This document shows, piece by piece, positions 26,198-33,548 of a DNA stretch of 64,000 bases (its first letter is position 1; each line of letters opens with the position of its first letter). A program made the translations under genes and the position numbers. Location of the stretch: the NCBI GenBank assembly GCA_002354095.1, contig DEKX01000025.1, positions 48,517 to 112,516 of the forward strand. The letters run 5' to 3'. The notes under the pieces are model-generated. The model did no database searches. It worked only from the letters and a program-made list of their open reading frames with translations, and was not told the DNA's origin. This DNA is from Prevotella sp. UBA2711. GTDB taxonomy: Bacteria > Bacteroidota > Bacteroidia > Bacteroidales > Bacteroidaceae.

Positions 26198-27937
26198 ATG
26201 AGGTATAGGATTGTCGTATTTCTTTTAGTTGTCGGTTGGGTTTTCCCCGCATTCACGCAGGAAGCCTACAGAGATTCGCGTTATGATGCTTTCTTTTTGG
26301 AGGCTATCTGTGAGCGCGCTAAAGGAAATAATGATGCTGCTTTTGATTTGCTAAACCATTGTGTGGAGATTGATTCCACCAAATCTGAAGCATATTTCTA
26401 TCTGGCTCAGTATTATGGCGCCCTCAAGCAGAAAGAGAAGGCGGTTGCTTGTATAGAGAAGGCTGTTGCATTGGAGCCTGCCAATTCCACCTATCAGGAG
26501 ACTTTGGCAAATACCTATATCAACTTACATCTCTATGACAAGGCGGCAGTTGTATTGGAAGACCTGTATGACAAACATCGCGAAAGGGATGATGTTCTGG
26601 GTGTCTTGGTGCAACTCTATGAGGAACAGCATGAGTATGAGGCGGCTATTAAGACCTTAACCAAATTGGAAACGGTCGAAGGGAAAAGCGAACGCCTCTC
26701 TTATGCCAAGAGCAATTTCTATACGCTGTTGGGCAATAAGAAAGCAGCTATTGCGGAGATGAAAAATCTGGCCGATCAATATCCGAATGACCAAAACTAC
26801 CGTGGACTCTATGCCAATACACTTTTCCTGAACGGACAGAAAAAGAAAGCACTGGAAATCTACAATGACATCCTTAGGATTGAGCCCGATAATCGCAATG
26901 CCTTAATGGCTATGCTGACTTATGAAAAAGACGAGGGCGATCCTGATCATGCCGACGAGCTGACAGAGAAAGTCCTGCTGAGCAAACATATTACTTCGCA
27001 AGACCGTGTGTTGCTGATGCGTCAGGAGATCGGACAGAGCGAGCAGGATGGAGGCGATTCTACCAGAGTGTTGTATCTGTTCCGTAAAATACTGGAACAG
27101 CCACAGATGGATGCAGACGTGGCCATTCTATGTGCTACTTACATGAACTTGAAGAAGATGCCTAATGACACCATCAGTGGCGTGCTGGAACAGGTACTGA
27201 GAGTGGCACCGGATAATGCTGCTGCCCGTCTGCAATTGGTCAGTTACGCATGGCAGGCCAATGACATGCCTCGAATCATCTCCCTCTGTCAGGCAGCTCG
27301 TCAGTATAATCCCGATGAAATGGCCTTTTATTACTATCAGGGAATAGCCTATTATCGCGAAGAACAGCTTGACCAGGCTTTGAATGCATTCCAGAATGGT
27401 ATTGGAGTCATCAACGAGCAAAGCGATCCTGATATTGTCAGCGATTTCTATGCGGTCATGGGCGATATCCTCCATCAGAAGGGTAAGGACCAAGAGGCTT
27501 TTGCTGCCTACGATTCGTGCTTGGTATGGAAAGAGGATAACTATGGCTGTCTGAATAACTATGCCTATTATCTTAGCGAAAAAGGTATTCACCTCGATAA
27601 AGCCGAACACATGTCTTATCGCGCTATCAAAGCCGAACCTAAGAATGCCACATTTCTTGATACGTACGCTTGGATTCTTTTCAAGGAAGGGCGATATGCC
27701 GAAGCAAAAATCTATATTGACCAGACTTTGCAATGTGATTCCGATACCTCGGCAGTACTCTTGGAGCATGCAGGCGACATCTACTATTTCGTGGGTGAGA
27801 AGGAAAAGGCAGTCAGCTTTTGGCAGCAGTCATTGTCGAGAGCAGAGACAGTTGTTCCTGAACCAGGTCAGCCAGTTGAAGACAGACGACAGATATTAAC
27901 AAGAAAGATAAAACTCAAAAAATACCAAAAAGAATGA
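26198..27937 (+). CDS. Exported TPR-repeat protein
   Basis: 579 residues; signal peptide (residues 1-21, RIVVFLLVVGWVFPAFTQ), then tetratricopeptide repeats over almost the whole length, for example EAYFYLAQYYGALKQKEKAV and DKAAVVLEDLYDKHRERDDV. Probably a periplasmic or outer-membrane-associated scaffold. The gene order with dut, DUF4292 and an EnvC-like protein recurs in Bacteroidetes, suggesting a role in envelope assembly, but no specific function is known to me. Overlaps the next gene by 4 bases. Confidence 0.8.
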   Translation: MRYRIVVFLLVVGWVFPAFTQEAYRDSRYDAFFLEAICERAKGNNDAAFDLLNHCVEIDSTKSEAYFYLAQYYGALKQKEKAVACIEKAVALEPANSTYQETLANTYINLHLYDKAAVVLEDLYDKHRERDDVLGVLVQLYEEQHEYEAAIKTLTKLETVEGKSERLSYAKSNFYTLLGNKKAAIAEMKNLADQYPNDQNYRGLYANTLFLNGQKKKALEIYNDILRIEPDNRNALMAMLTYEKDEGDPDHADELTEKVLLSKHITSQDRVLLMRQEIGQSEQDGGDSTRVLYLFRKILEQPQMDADVAILCATYMNLKKMPNDTISGVLEQVLRVAPDNAAARLQLVSYAWQANDMPRIISLCQAARQYNPDEMAFYYYQGIAYYREEQLDQALNAFQNGIGVINEQSDPDIVSDFYAVMGDILHQKGKDQEAFAAYDSCLVWKEDNYGCLNNYAYYLSEKGIHLDKAEHMSYRAIKAEPKNATFLDTYAWILFKEGRYAEAKIYIDQTLQCDSDTSAVLLEHAGDIYYFVGEKEKAVSFWQQSLSRAETVVPEPGQPVEDRRQILTRKIKLKKYQKE

Positions 27938-28782
27938 AACCATCAAGTATTATGAAACTTGCCGCTTTGGTTCTGCCTCTGATGTTGGCAGCATGTGGCA
28001 CTAAGAAAAAGGCTGTGCAGGACACGAAAGTTCCTACAGCATCGACTATGTCTGCACAGAAATTCTTGCAGAAAGTGAATGACAATGCACAGTATGCTAA
28101 GTTCATTACCTCTAAGGTGAAGTTCTCTGTTGAGGTGGGCAATCAGCAATTGACCCTTACAGGAAATTTGAAGATGAAGCGTGACGATGTGATTCGTTTG
28201 CAGTTGATGGCTTTCGGTTTTGTTGAGGCTGGCCGTTTGGAGTTCACCAAAGACTATGTCTTGATTATGGATCGTATCAACAAGCAGTTCATCAAGGCAA
28301 ATTATAATCAGTTGGACTTTATGCGCAACAGCGGCTTGAACTTCTATTCTCTCCAGGCACTGTTCTGGAATGAACTGTTCCAACCAGGAAAATCAAAGGT
28401 GACCGACGATTTGCTGAATGCTTACCAAACCGATATGGTTGGCGAGGATGCAGTGATTTCTATGGAGAGCGACAAACTATCCTACCGCTGGCTGGCTGAC
28501 AAGGATGGTGCTTTAATCAAGATGGCCAATATCATGTACGAAGACAAGATTCGTGGCAACTATCAGTTGAATTGGGACTACGAAGACTTCCGTGCCAATG
28601 GTAAGCGAGTATTCCCTCATACCCATAACATATTGTTCAATACCCCGGAGAAGTCTATTAAGATGGGCATGAACCTCAATTACCTGGGGAATGATGATGA
28701 GTGGGAAACGCGTACAGAGATTTCTGGAAAATATCGTGAAGTAACTGTTGACGAAATTCTTCGTCGCTTTATGGCTTTGTAA
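27934..28782 (+). CDS. DUF4292 lipoprotein
   Basis: 282 residues. Lipoprotein signal with lipobox LAACG (Cys about residue 21). The domain following residue 50 matches the DUF4292 pattern (KVKFSVEVGNQQLTLTGNLK, MRNSGLNFYSLQALFWNELF). DUF4292 proteins are suspected to have a LolA/LolB-like half-barrel that handles acyl chains; that is inference. Coupled by ATGA overlap to the TPR gene upstream and 7 bases from the EnvC-like gene. Confidence 0.78.
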   Translation: MKPSSIMKLAALVLPLMLAACGTKKKAVQDTKVPTASTMSAQKFLQKVNDNAQYAKFITSKVKFSVEVGNQQLTLTGNLKMKRDDVIRLQLMAFGFVEAGRLEFTKDYVLIMDRINKQFIKANYNQLDFMRNSGLNFYSLQALFWNELFQPGKSKVTDDLLNAYQTDMVGEDAVISMESDKLSYRWLADKDGALIKMANIMYEDKIRGNYQLNWDYEDFRANGKRVFPHTHNILFNTPEKSIKMGMNLNYLGNDDEWETRTEISGKYREVTVDEILRRFMAL

Positions 28783-28789
28783 TTGGTAG

Positions 28790-30385
28790 ATGAAGCGATT
28801 AGGTATCATATTGTTGCTCATCTCCTTTGCACTCTGTCCCTATGCTCAGCAAAAACGGACTACGGCAAGGAAGAAAGGCAAGACCACTGTTGTCACAAAG
28901 AAAAGGACAACTACAAAGAAAACCGTTAAGAAGACGACCTCTACTAAGAAGTCGTCTTCTCAACCTGTTTCCGTTCAGAGTCTTCAGAATCAGCGTCAGA
29001 AGATACAGCAGCAAATCAAAGAGCAGGAGAAACGACTGCGTTCTAATGAACTTGATGTTAAAAGGCGTTTGGAGAACCTGATGATGTTGAATACGGAAAT
29101 AGCAGTCAAACGTCGCACAATTGATACCATTCGCAAGGACCTCTCTTCCCTTGACGTAGAGATTGAGGTTATGAATACGGAGTTAGCCCAACTGAAGTCT
29201 GAACTTGATGAATGCAAACAGCGTTATGTCAAGTCCATGCGCTATATGCATCGCAACCAGTCGATGCAGAGCAAACTGATGTTTATTTTCAGTGCTACCA
29301 GTTTCTCTCAAATGATCCGTCGTATGCGTTTCATGCGCGAATATGCTTCCTATCAGCGCTCGCAGGGCGAAGATGTCAAGGTGAAGCAGGCTGAGGTTAA
29401 TGCCAAGCAGGTTGAACTGTTGGCTGCTCGCGATAATAAAAAGAAATTGCTGTCACGAGGCGAGAGCGAGCGCCGTTCTTTGGAGGGCAAGCAGACCGAG
29501 CAGAAGAACGTGGTTTCCGGATTGCAGAAAAAGCAGAAGGAAATCCAGAATGTCATTGCGCAGCAGAAGAAGAAAGACGCAGCCCTCAATGCACAGATTG
29601 ACCGTTTGATAGCCGAGGAAGTGGCACGCCAGAAGGCTCGTGCCGCTGCTGAAGCCAAGCGTAAGGCGGAGGCTGAGGCTGCCAAGAAGCGTGCTGCTGA
29701 GTTGGCTCGCAAGAAAGCAGAGGCTGAACGGGTGGCTCGCGAGAATGCTCGTCGTATTGCCGAGGCAAAGGCAAGGGAAGAGAAGGCAAAGGCTGAAGCC
29801 CGTGCTGCTCGTAACAAGAAAGCCCGTGAGGAGGCTGAGCGACAGGCTCGTGAGGCAGAGGCAGCCCGTCTGGCAGCAGAGCGTCGTGCAGAGTCGGAAG
29901 CCCGTGAACATGCCAAGGAAGTGGCTGAGGCTAAGAAGAAAGCAGCTGAAGTAGATTTCACGATGAGTTCCGACGACCGTCGCATCAGTGGCAATTTTGA
30001 GAGCAATCGCGGTCGTCTTCCTATGCCTATCACTGGTCCTTATCGCATTGTCAGCCATTTCGGACAGTATAATGTCGAAGGATTGCATAACGTAACGCTC
30101 GACAATAAGGGTATCAATATCAAAGGACAGTCAGGAGCTCAGGCTCGTTCCATCTTCGATGGCGAGGTGAGTGCTGTCTTCAGTTTTGGAGGCACCATGG
30201 TGGTGATGGTTCGTCATGGCAGCTACATCTCTGTTTATTGCAATCTGGCTTCCGTCAACGTGCATCGTGGTCAGAAGGTCTCTACCCGTCAGACCTTAGG
30301 TCGCATCGGACAGGATGATATCCTCCAGTTCCAGCTTCGCCGCGAGACAGCCAAACTCAATCCAGAATCATGGCTGGGAAGATGA
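28790..30385 (+). CDS. EnvC-like murein hydrolase activator with degenerate M23 domain
   Basis: 531 residues: signal peptide (RLGIILLLISFALCPYA), a Lys/Thr-rich stretch (about 22-65), a long coiled coil (about 70-390, very rich in Ala/Glu/Arg/Lys) and a C-terminal LytM/M23 domain (about 405-531). The zinc ligands are missing: the usual H-x-G-x-D reads NKGIN and the final H-x-H position reads QFQL. As in Escherichia EnvC, it therefore probably activates an amidase instead of cutting peptidoglycan itself. Last gene of the dut operon. Confidence 0.85.
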   Translation: MKRLGIILLLISFALCPYAQQKRTTARKKGKTTVVTKKRTTTKKTVKKTTSTKKSSSQPVSVQSLQNQRQKIQQQIKEQEKRLRSNELDVKRRLENLMMLNTEIAVKRRTIDTIRKDLSSLDVEIEVMNTELAQLKSELDECKQRYVKSMRYMHRNQSMQSKLMFIFSATSFSQMIRRMRFMREYASYQRSQGEDVKVKQAEVNAKQVELLAARDNKKKLLSRGESERRSLEGKQTEQKNVVSGLQKKQKEIQNVIAQQKKKDAALNAQIDRLIAEEVARQKARAAAEAKRKAEAEAAKKRAAELARKKAEAERVARENARRIAEAKAREEKAKAEARAARNKKAREEAERQAREAEAARLAAERRAESEAREHAKEVAEAKKKAAEVDFTMSSDDRRISGNFESNRGRLPMPITGPYRIVSHFGQYNVEGLHNVTLDNKGINIKGQSGAQARSIFDGEVSAVFSFGGTMVVMVRHGSYISVYCNLASVNVHRGQKVSTRQTLGRIGQDDILQFQLRRETAKLNPESWLGR

Positions 30386-30421
30386 GGCGCTACGCGCCAA
30401 ATGAGGAATGAGAAATGAGGA
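30386..30421. repeat. Degenerate ATGAGGA/ATGAGAA tract
   Basis: Between the convergent EnvC-like and M20 genes: a small GGCGC-TAC-GCGCC hairpin directly after the stop, then ATGAGGA, ATGAGAA, ATGAGGA in a row and a partly complementary ATTTTTCATTT. It may act as a bidirectional terminator. Confidence 0.55.
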
Positions 30422-30431
30422 ATATCATTTT

Positions 30432-31481
30432 TCATTTAATTAGTTTCACATACGTATTGATAGCCTTTTCTATTTCATCAATACCTATGAATTCATCGGC
30501 AGTATGGCTGCGACTGGACTCTCCTGGACCTAATTTGAACGAAGGGAAGGGCATCAGCGCTTGGTCGGAAAGGGTAGGCGAACCATAGGGTTTCATCCTC
30601 ATTCGCTTGCACTTCTTAATCAGCGGATGGTCCTCCGGGAATGACGAGGAGTGCAGACGGAAGGAGCGAGCCTTCAGTTCGCTCTTCATGTGTTTCTGCA
30701 GGAAGGCAAAAAGGTATTCGTTCTGATAGTATTCGTTGGTGCGCACGTCAATGACAAATTCTAACTTGTCGGGTATCACGTTGTGCTGCGTACCGGCATG
30801 TACTACGGTAATGGTGGCTCTCGTCTCGCCCAACAGTGGGCTTACCTTGCGAAACTTGTAGTTTTTCAACCAGTTGAAATCGTCCAAAGCCTCGTAGATG
30901 GCATTCACGCCCTCGTTGCGTGCGGCATGTCCACTCTTGCCGTGCGCCACACCGTCAATCACCATCAGTCCCTTTTCGGCAATAGCCGGATTCATTCCTG
31001 TAGGCTCGCCCACAATAGCATAATCGATGGGGGGCAGCTCTGGCAGCACCAGTGAAAAACCGTTCTGTCCGCTGACCTCCTCCTCGCACGAAGCCACGTA
31101 TATGATATTATAAGGTGTTTCTTTCTTCTCCGTCAGAATACGGTATGCCTGCAACAAGCTCACCAATCCGCCTCCGCAGTCATTAGCACCTAATCCGTAA
31201 AGTTTCCCATCCTCAATGGTAGGCGTAAAGGGGTCGCGTGTCCATGTAGCTACAGGTTTCACCGTGTCTATATGAGCATTCAGCAGCAGCGTAGGCTTCC
31301 GCTTACTCAGTCGTTTTGCCACTATCAGGTTGTTGCCGATGCGCTTGCAGGGCAGTCCCCATTCCTTTATCTTCCGTTGCAGCAAGTCAGCAGCAGCCTT
31401 CTCGTCGCGGCTGACGGAGGGCGTGCTGATCAGTTCCTTCAGCAGTTTCACTGCCTCATTGGTATATCGTTTGTAGCTCAT
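30432..31481 (-). CDS. M20 family N-acyl-ornithine/amino acid deacylase (ArgE-type)
   Basis: 349 residues. M20 metal-ligand motifs: LLLNAHIDTV (His, Asp), GLGANDCGGG (Asp), ASCEEEVSGQNG (Glu-Glu) and IVGEPTG (Glu). The short form, with a dimerisation domain around HGKSGHAARNEGVNA, matches the ArgE/LysK subgroup. In Bacteroidetes such enzymes release ornithine from N-succinyl- or N-acetyl-ornithine or -citrulline; since the window holds argC, argD, argF', argG and argR but no other deacylase, it is the natural candidate for this step. Preceded by a coupled membrane-protein gene. Confidence 0.72.
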   Translation of the reverse strand: MSYKRYTNEAVKLLKELISTPSVSRDEKAAADLLQRKIKEWGLPCKRIGNNLIVAKRLSKRKPTLLLNAHIDTVKPVATWTRDPFTPTIEDGKLYGLGANDCGGGLVSLLQAYRILTEKKETPYNIIYVASCEEEVSGQNGFSLVLPELPPIDYAIVGEPTGMNPAIAEKGLMVIDGVAHGKSGHAARNEGVNAIYEALDDFNWLKNYKFRKVSPLLGETRATITVVHAGTQHNVIPDKLEFVIDVRTNEYYQNEYLFAFLQKHMKSELKARSFRLHSSSFPEDHPLIKKCKRMRMKPYGSPTLSDQALMPFPSFKLGPGESSRSHTADEFIGIDEIEKAINTYVKLIK

Positions 31482-32257
31482 ATTCCAGGTTTCCTTATTA
31501 GTTCGCGTCCTTTCTCTTCTGCGGCTTTCAGCCGTTTTGCATTCTGAAGCACTTCCTCCACTTGTGCATTATTGATACTGTCACGCTTAGCAGTTTGTTC
31601 CATATTGATGCGTTTCTGGCGATACACTTCCAATTCTTCGTCACTTACGCCCATCATCTGTTTGCATTGCTCAAACTTCTCCTTCATGACGTGCAGGCTC
31701 ATGGTGCACGCACTGATGCAGCTTAGAAAGTTAAGCCCCGCCACATCATCATATTTCGATGGAACGCCATTAGCAGCGAAGTCTTCTCTGAATTTCTCAA
31801 CCGTGTTTACCTTCAGATCCCTCCGTTCCTGATAGATGGTCGATACATTCTCCGCAAATAGTACGTTGCCCAGCGTATTGATGGTTTCAATATTAGAAGA
31901 AAATATATTTTCGACGGTCTCCGTATAATGCAGTTGAGGGAAACACATAGTGAACATAAAGGGGTTCTCGGTAAGCAGTTCAGGTTGTGCAGCTACCTGA
32001 ATTTGTTTCTCGAATCCTTCACGATACACAGAGTCGGCTTTCTCTATATCCTTGATAGAGCCGGAAATGTCGTAGAGAATCATCATCACCATCTCATGTC
32101 TTTCCTTCTCTTTCTTCATGTTGTCCACCCATGCAGCGGTACCGAAGGTGAGGATGATGGAGATGGTGGTAGCCACCAGCGACAACACGAATTGTTTGAC
32201 AGTTGAAAGGCCGCTACCTGCTTTCAGACTTTTAGGTGTATGCAATTTAATGTTCAT
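31478..32257 (-). CDS. Unknown single-span membrane protein
   Basis: 259 residues, not recognised. One membrane helix near the N-terminus (about 24-44, FVLSLVATTISIILTFGTAAW), then a mainly helical, charged domain (EKERHEMVMMILYDISGSIKD) ending in a basic helix. It overlaps the M20 gene by 4 bases and has its own consensus promoter, so the two form a transcription unit. The domain layout resembles other Bacteroidetes proteins of unknown function annotated only as hypothetical. Confidence 0.7.
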   Translation of the reverse strand: MNIKLHTPKSLKAGSGLSTVKQFVLSLVATTISIILTFGTAAWVDNMKKEKERHEMVMMILYDISGSIKDIEKADSVYREGFEKQIQVAAQPELLTENPFMFTMCFPQLHYTETVENIFSSNIETINTLGNVLFAENVSTIYQERRDLKVNTVEKFREDFAANGVPSKYDDVAGLNFLSCISACTMSLHVMKEKFEQCKQMMGVSDEELEVYRQKRINMEQTAKRDSINNAQVEEVLQNAKRLKAAEEKGRELIRKPGI

Positions 32258-32284
32258 AGCTTTATCTTATTGGGATACATCGTG

Positions 32285-32316
32285 CAAAAGTACGAAGAAG
32301 TAAGAAGAAAACCAAA
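32285..32316 (-). promoter_or_regulatory. Promoter of the unknown membrane protein / M20 unit
   Basis: TTTG (32313-32316), 20 bases, TACTTTTG (32285-32292) on the minus strand; 28 bases from the -7 box to the ATG. Confidence 0.7.
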
Positions 32317-32374
32317 TAATTTTCAGGTTTTCTCGTGTGGCAGAATTTCTGAAGTCCCCAATTTTCCCCAACCT

Positions 32375-32593
32375 TTATTTCTCTTTTTTATGATATTTTC
32401 GGAGTTCGGATGCATATTTCCAGATAAGCATGAAACTTAAAACTAAAATTGAAAAAACAAAACTCAGCACTACTGAGAACGCAAAAGAATGTCTATAACA
32501 TAATTCAATAAATGAATTGTGTGAAAATATTGTCCTAGACACAAAAAAAGTAATGCATAAAACGATATAGAATTTTAATTCAGTCTTGTTCAT
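32375..32593 (-). CDS. Small two-helix membrane protein
   Basis: 72 residues, not recognised. Two hydrophobic stretches (about 8-25 and 37-58) end in a basic tail, LRKYHKKEK. AT-rich compared with neighbours. Its last codons are duplicated about 259 bases upstream (see the repeat entry), which suggests past rearrangement here. Real expression is uncertain, but the topology is coherent and the gap would otherwise be empty. Confidence 0.45.
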   Translation of the reverse strand: MNKTELKFYIVLCITFFVSRTIFSHNSFIELCYRHSFAFSVVLSFVFSILVLSFMLIWKYASELRKYHKKEK

Positions 32594-32665
32594 TTGTTTA
32601 TTGATTTATTTAAAAACAATATTTTGTCAACTTTTATTCCTCTTTTTTATGATATTTTCGGAGTT
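32381..32665. repeat. Direct repeat of the small membrane-protein gene's 3' end
   Basis: 32381-32406 and 32640-32665 are identical over 26 bases, with similarity continuing to each side (about 40 bases). In the minus-strand frame the first copy encodes ...ASELRKYHKKEK-stop and the second ASKLRKYHKKEE-stop, so the second copy is the tail of a lost paralogue. Its upstream edge abuts the truncated hepT. Confidence 0.7.
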
Positions 32666-32820
32666 TAGATGCAGATAACAATATTTTTTACGACAGCATA
32701 ATACATCATATCATCCTTTTGAAGGTCATCAAAAGTTTTCCCCTTTACATAACGATTGACGCGGTCAATAGCGTCAAGGATATGTTGCAAGCGTTCTCTG
32801 TCTTTAAGAGGCTCTCTCAT
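32665..32820 (-). pseudogene. Truncated HepT-like HEPN toxin gene
   Basis: A 51-codon frame starts at the ATG at 32820: MREPLKDRERLQHILDAIDR, then VNRYVKGKTFDDLQKDDMMY, then YAVVKNIVICI-stop. This matches the N-terminal part of HepT proteins (RLxHILxAID ... F..D.....AV.RN) but stops where a full protein of about 110-140 residues would continue to the catalytic R-x4-6-H motif. The break coincides with the duplicated tail of the small membrane-protein gene. It overlaps the antitoxin gene by 17 bases, the usual arrangement of the pair. Confidence 0.72.
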
Positions 32821-33100
32821 AAATCAGAATTTTATCATGGTCAACACTCTTACGGGCAAAAGGAGCTAAGGAACGATCAACGACCAAATCAACATTACGA
32901 CCAAGTAATTCCTTCAGATCTTCATACATGCCAAAGAATTTTAGTCCAACTGGCTGGTCGTTGTCAAGAACAATTAAGATGTCAACATCTGAGTCTGCTC
33001 GTTCCTCGCCACGAGCAAAGGAGCCAAAAAGCCAAGCTTTCATGACAGGTTGTGTCTTGAAATACTCAGCAATCTTTTGGGTTATTATTTCTTTGCTCAT
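32804..33100 (-). CDS. MntA-type minimal nucleotidyltransferase antitoxin
   Basis: 98 residues. GSFARGEERADSDVDILI is the nucleotidyltransferase core (G-S-x10-D-x-D), followed by NVDLVVDRSLAP. MntA proteins AMPylate the partner HEPN toxin HepT and neutralise it. Here the toxin gene just downstream is truncated, so the antitoxin is an orphan. The size and active site look intact. Its start is 45 bases below a TACCTTTG -7 box (33146-33153). Confidence 0.85.
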   Translation of the reverse strand: MSKEIITQKIAEYFKTQPVMKAWLFGSFARGEERADSDVDILIVLDNDQPVGLKFFGMYEDLKELLGRNVDLVVDRSLAPFARKSVDHDKILIYERAS

Positions 33101-33145
33101 ACAGAATAGCGTCTTTTATATTTCGGCTTAACGAAATGTTGGCTG

Positions 33146-33153
33146 CAAAGGTA
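33146..33153 (-). promoter_or_regulatory. -7 box of the mntA/hepT locus
   Basis: TACCTTTG on the minus strand, with CTTG 18 bases upstream as a weak -33. Confidence 0.45.
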
Positions 33154-33239
33154 CAATTTTTTTGTAAATTACAAGAATTTCGGGCGTTATTTTTCTTCGT
33201 ATGTGTATGGCATAACTATACCACTGAGAGAAAAATACT

Positions 33240-33345
33240 AAAAACCCTGCACCCTGCACCCTAATTGGCGTTGCGCCCTTTGTACATCGTGGTTTGACGA
33301 GGGTGTACACCTTTCAAAAGTGTGCACCCACCCTACACCCTCGAA
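33240..33345. repeat. CCCTGCA repeats and competing hairpins
   Basis: Starts with head-to-tail CCCTGCA units (33245-33262). Then GAGGGTGTA (33299-33307) is perfectly complementary to TACACCCTC (33334-33342), while GGGTGTACAC (33301-33310) can instead pair with TGTGCACCC (33321-33329). The two hairpins exclude each other. No coding potential is seen. Confidence 0.6.
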
Positions 33346-33361
33346 AAATGCTGAGTTTGAA

Positions 33362-33496
33362 TTTGCGTATAGGGAAACAATCGTTTGCGCATACGCGAAC
33401 AATGATTTGCGTAGGCGCAAACGGTCGCCGGAACGGCATCTATTCCCTGTCCGAGCGGCATCTATTCCTTGCGCGAACGGCATCTATCCCCTATAA
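33362..33496. repeat. Six-unit 22-bp tandem array (two sequence types)
   Basis: Units begin at 33362, 33384 and 33406 (type A, starting TTTGCG; the third has TTTGCG-TAGG-CGCAAA as a perfect 16-base dyad followed by 6 bases). Then, still in 22-bp phase, come three type B units containing CGGCATCTATTCC at 33434, 33456 and 33478 (the last one CATCTATCC). Around 33517-33530 there is an inverted ATAGATGG. The array fills the gap downstream of the esterase gene and has no spacers, so it is not CRISPR. Confidence 0.75.
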
Positions 33497-33548
33497 AGCC
33501 CTATTCGGATCGGTGATAGATGGTATCCGCATCAACGATATGAGATAT

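Noticed and set aside
29353..30033. Open frame of 226 codons opposite the EnvC-like coiled coil
   Set aside because: Its Ala/Ser/Arg-rich translation mirrors the repetitive Glu/Ala/Lys codons of the real gene.
33362..33496. Possible CRISPR array
   Set aside because: Units follow each other without unique spacers, period is only 22 bp, and there are no cas genes.
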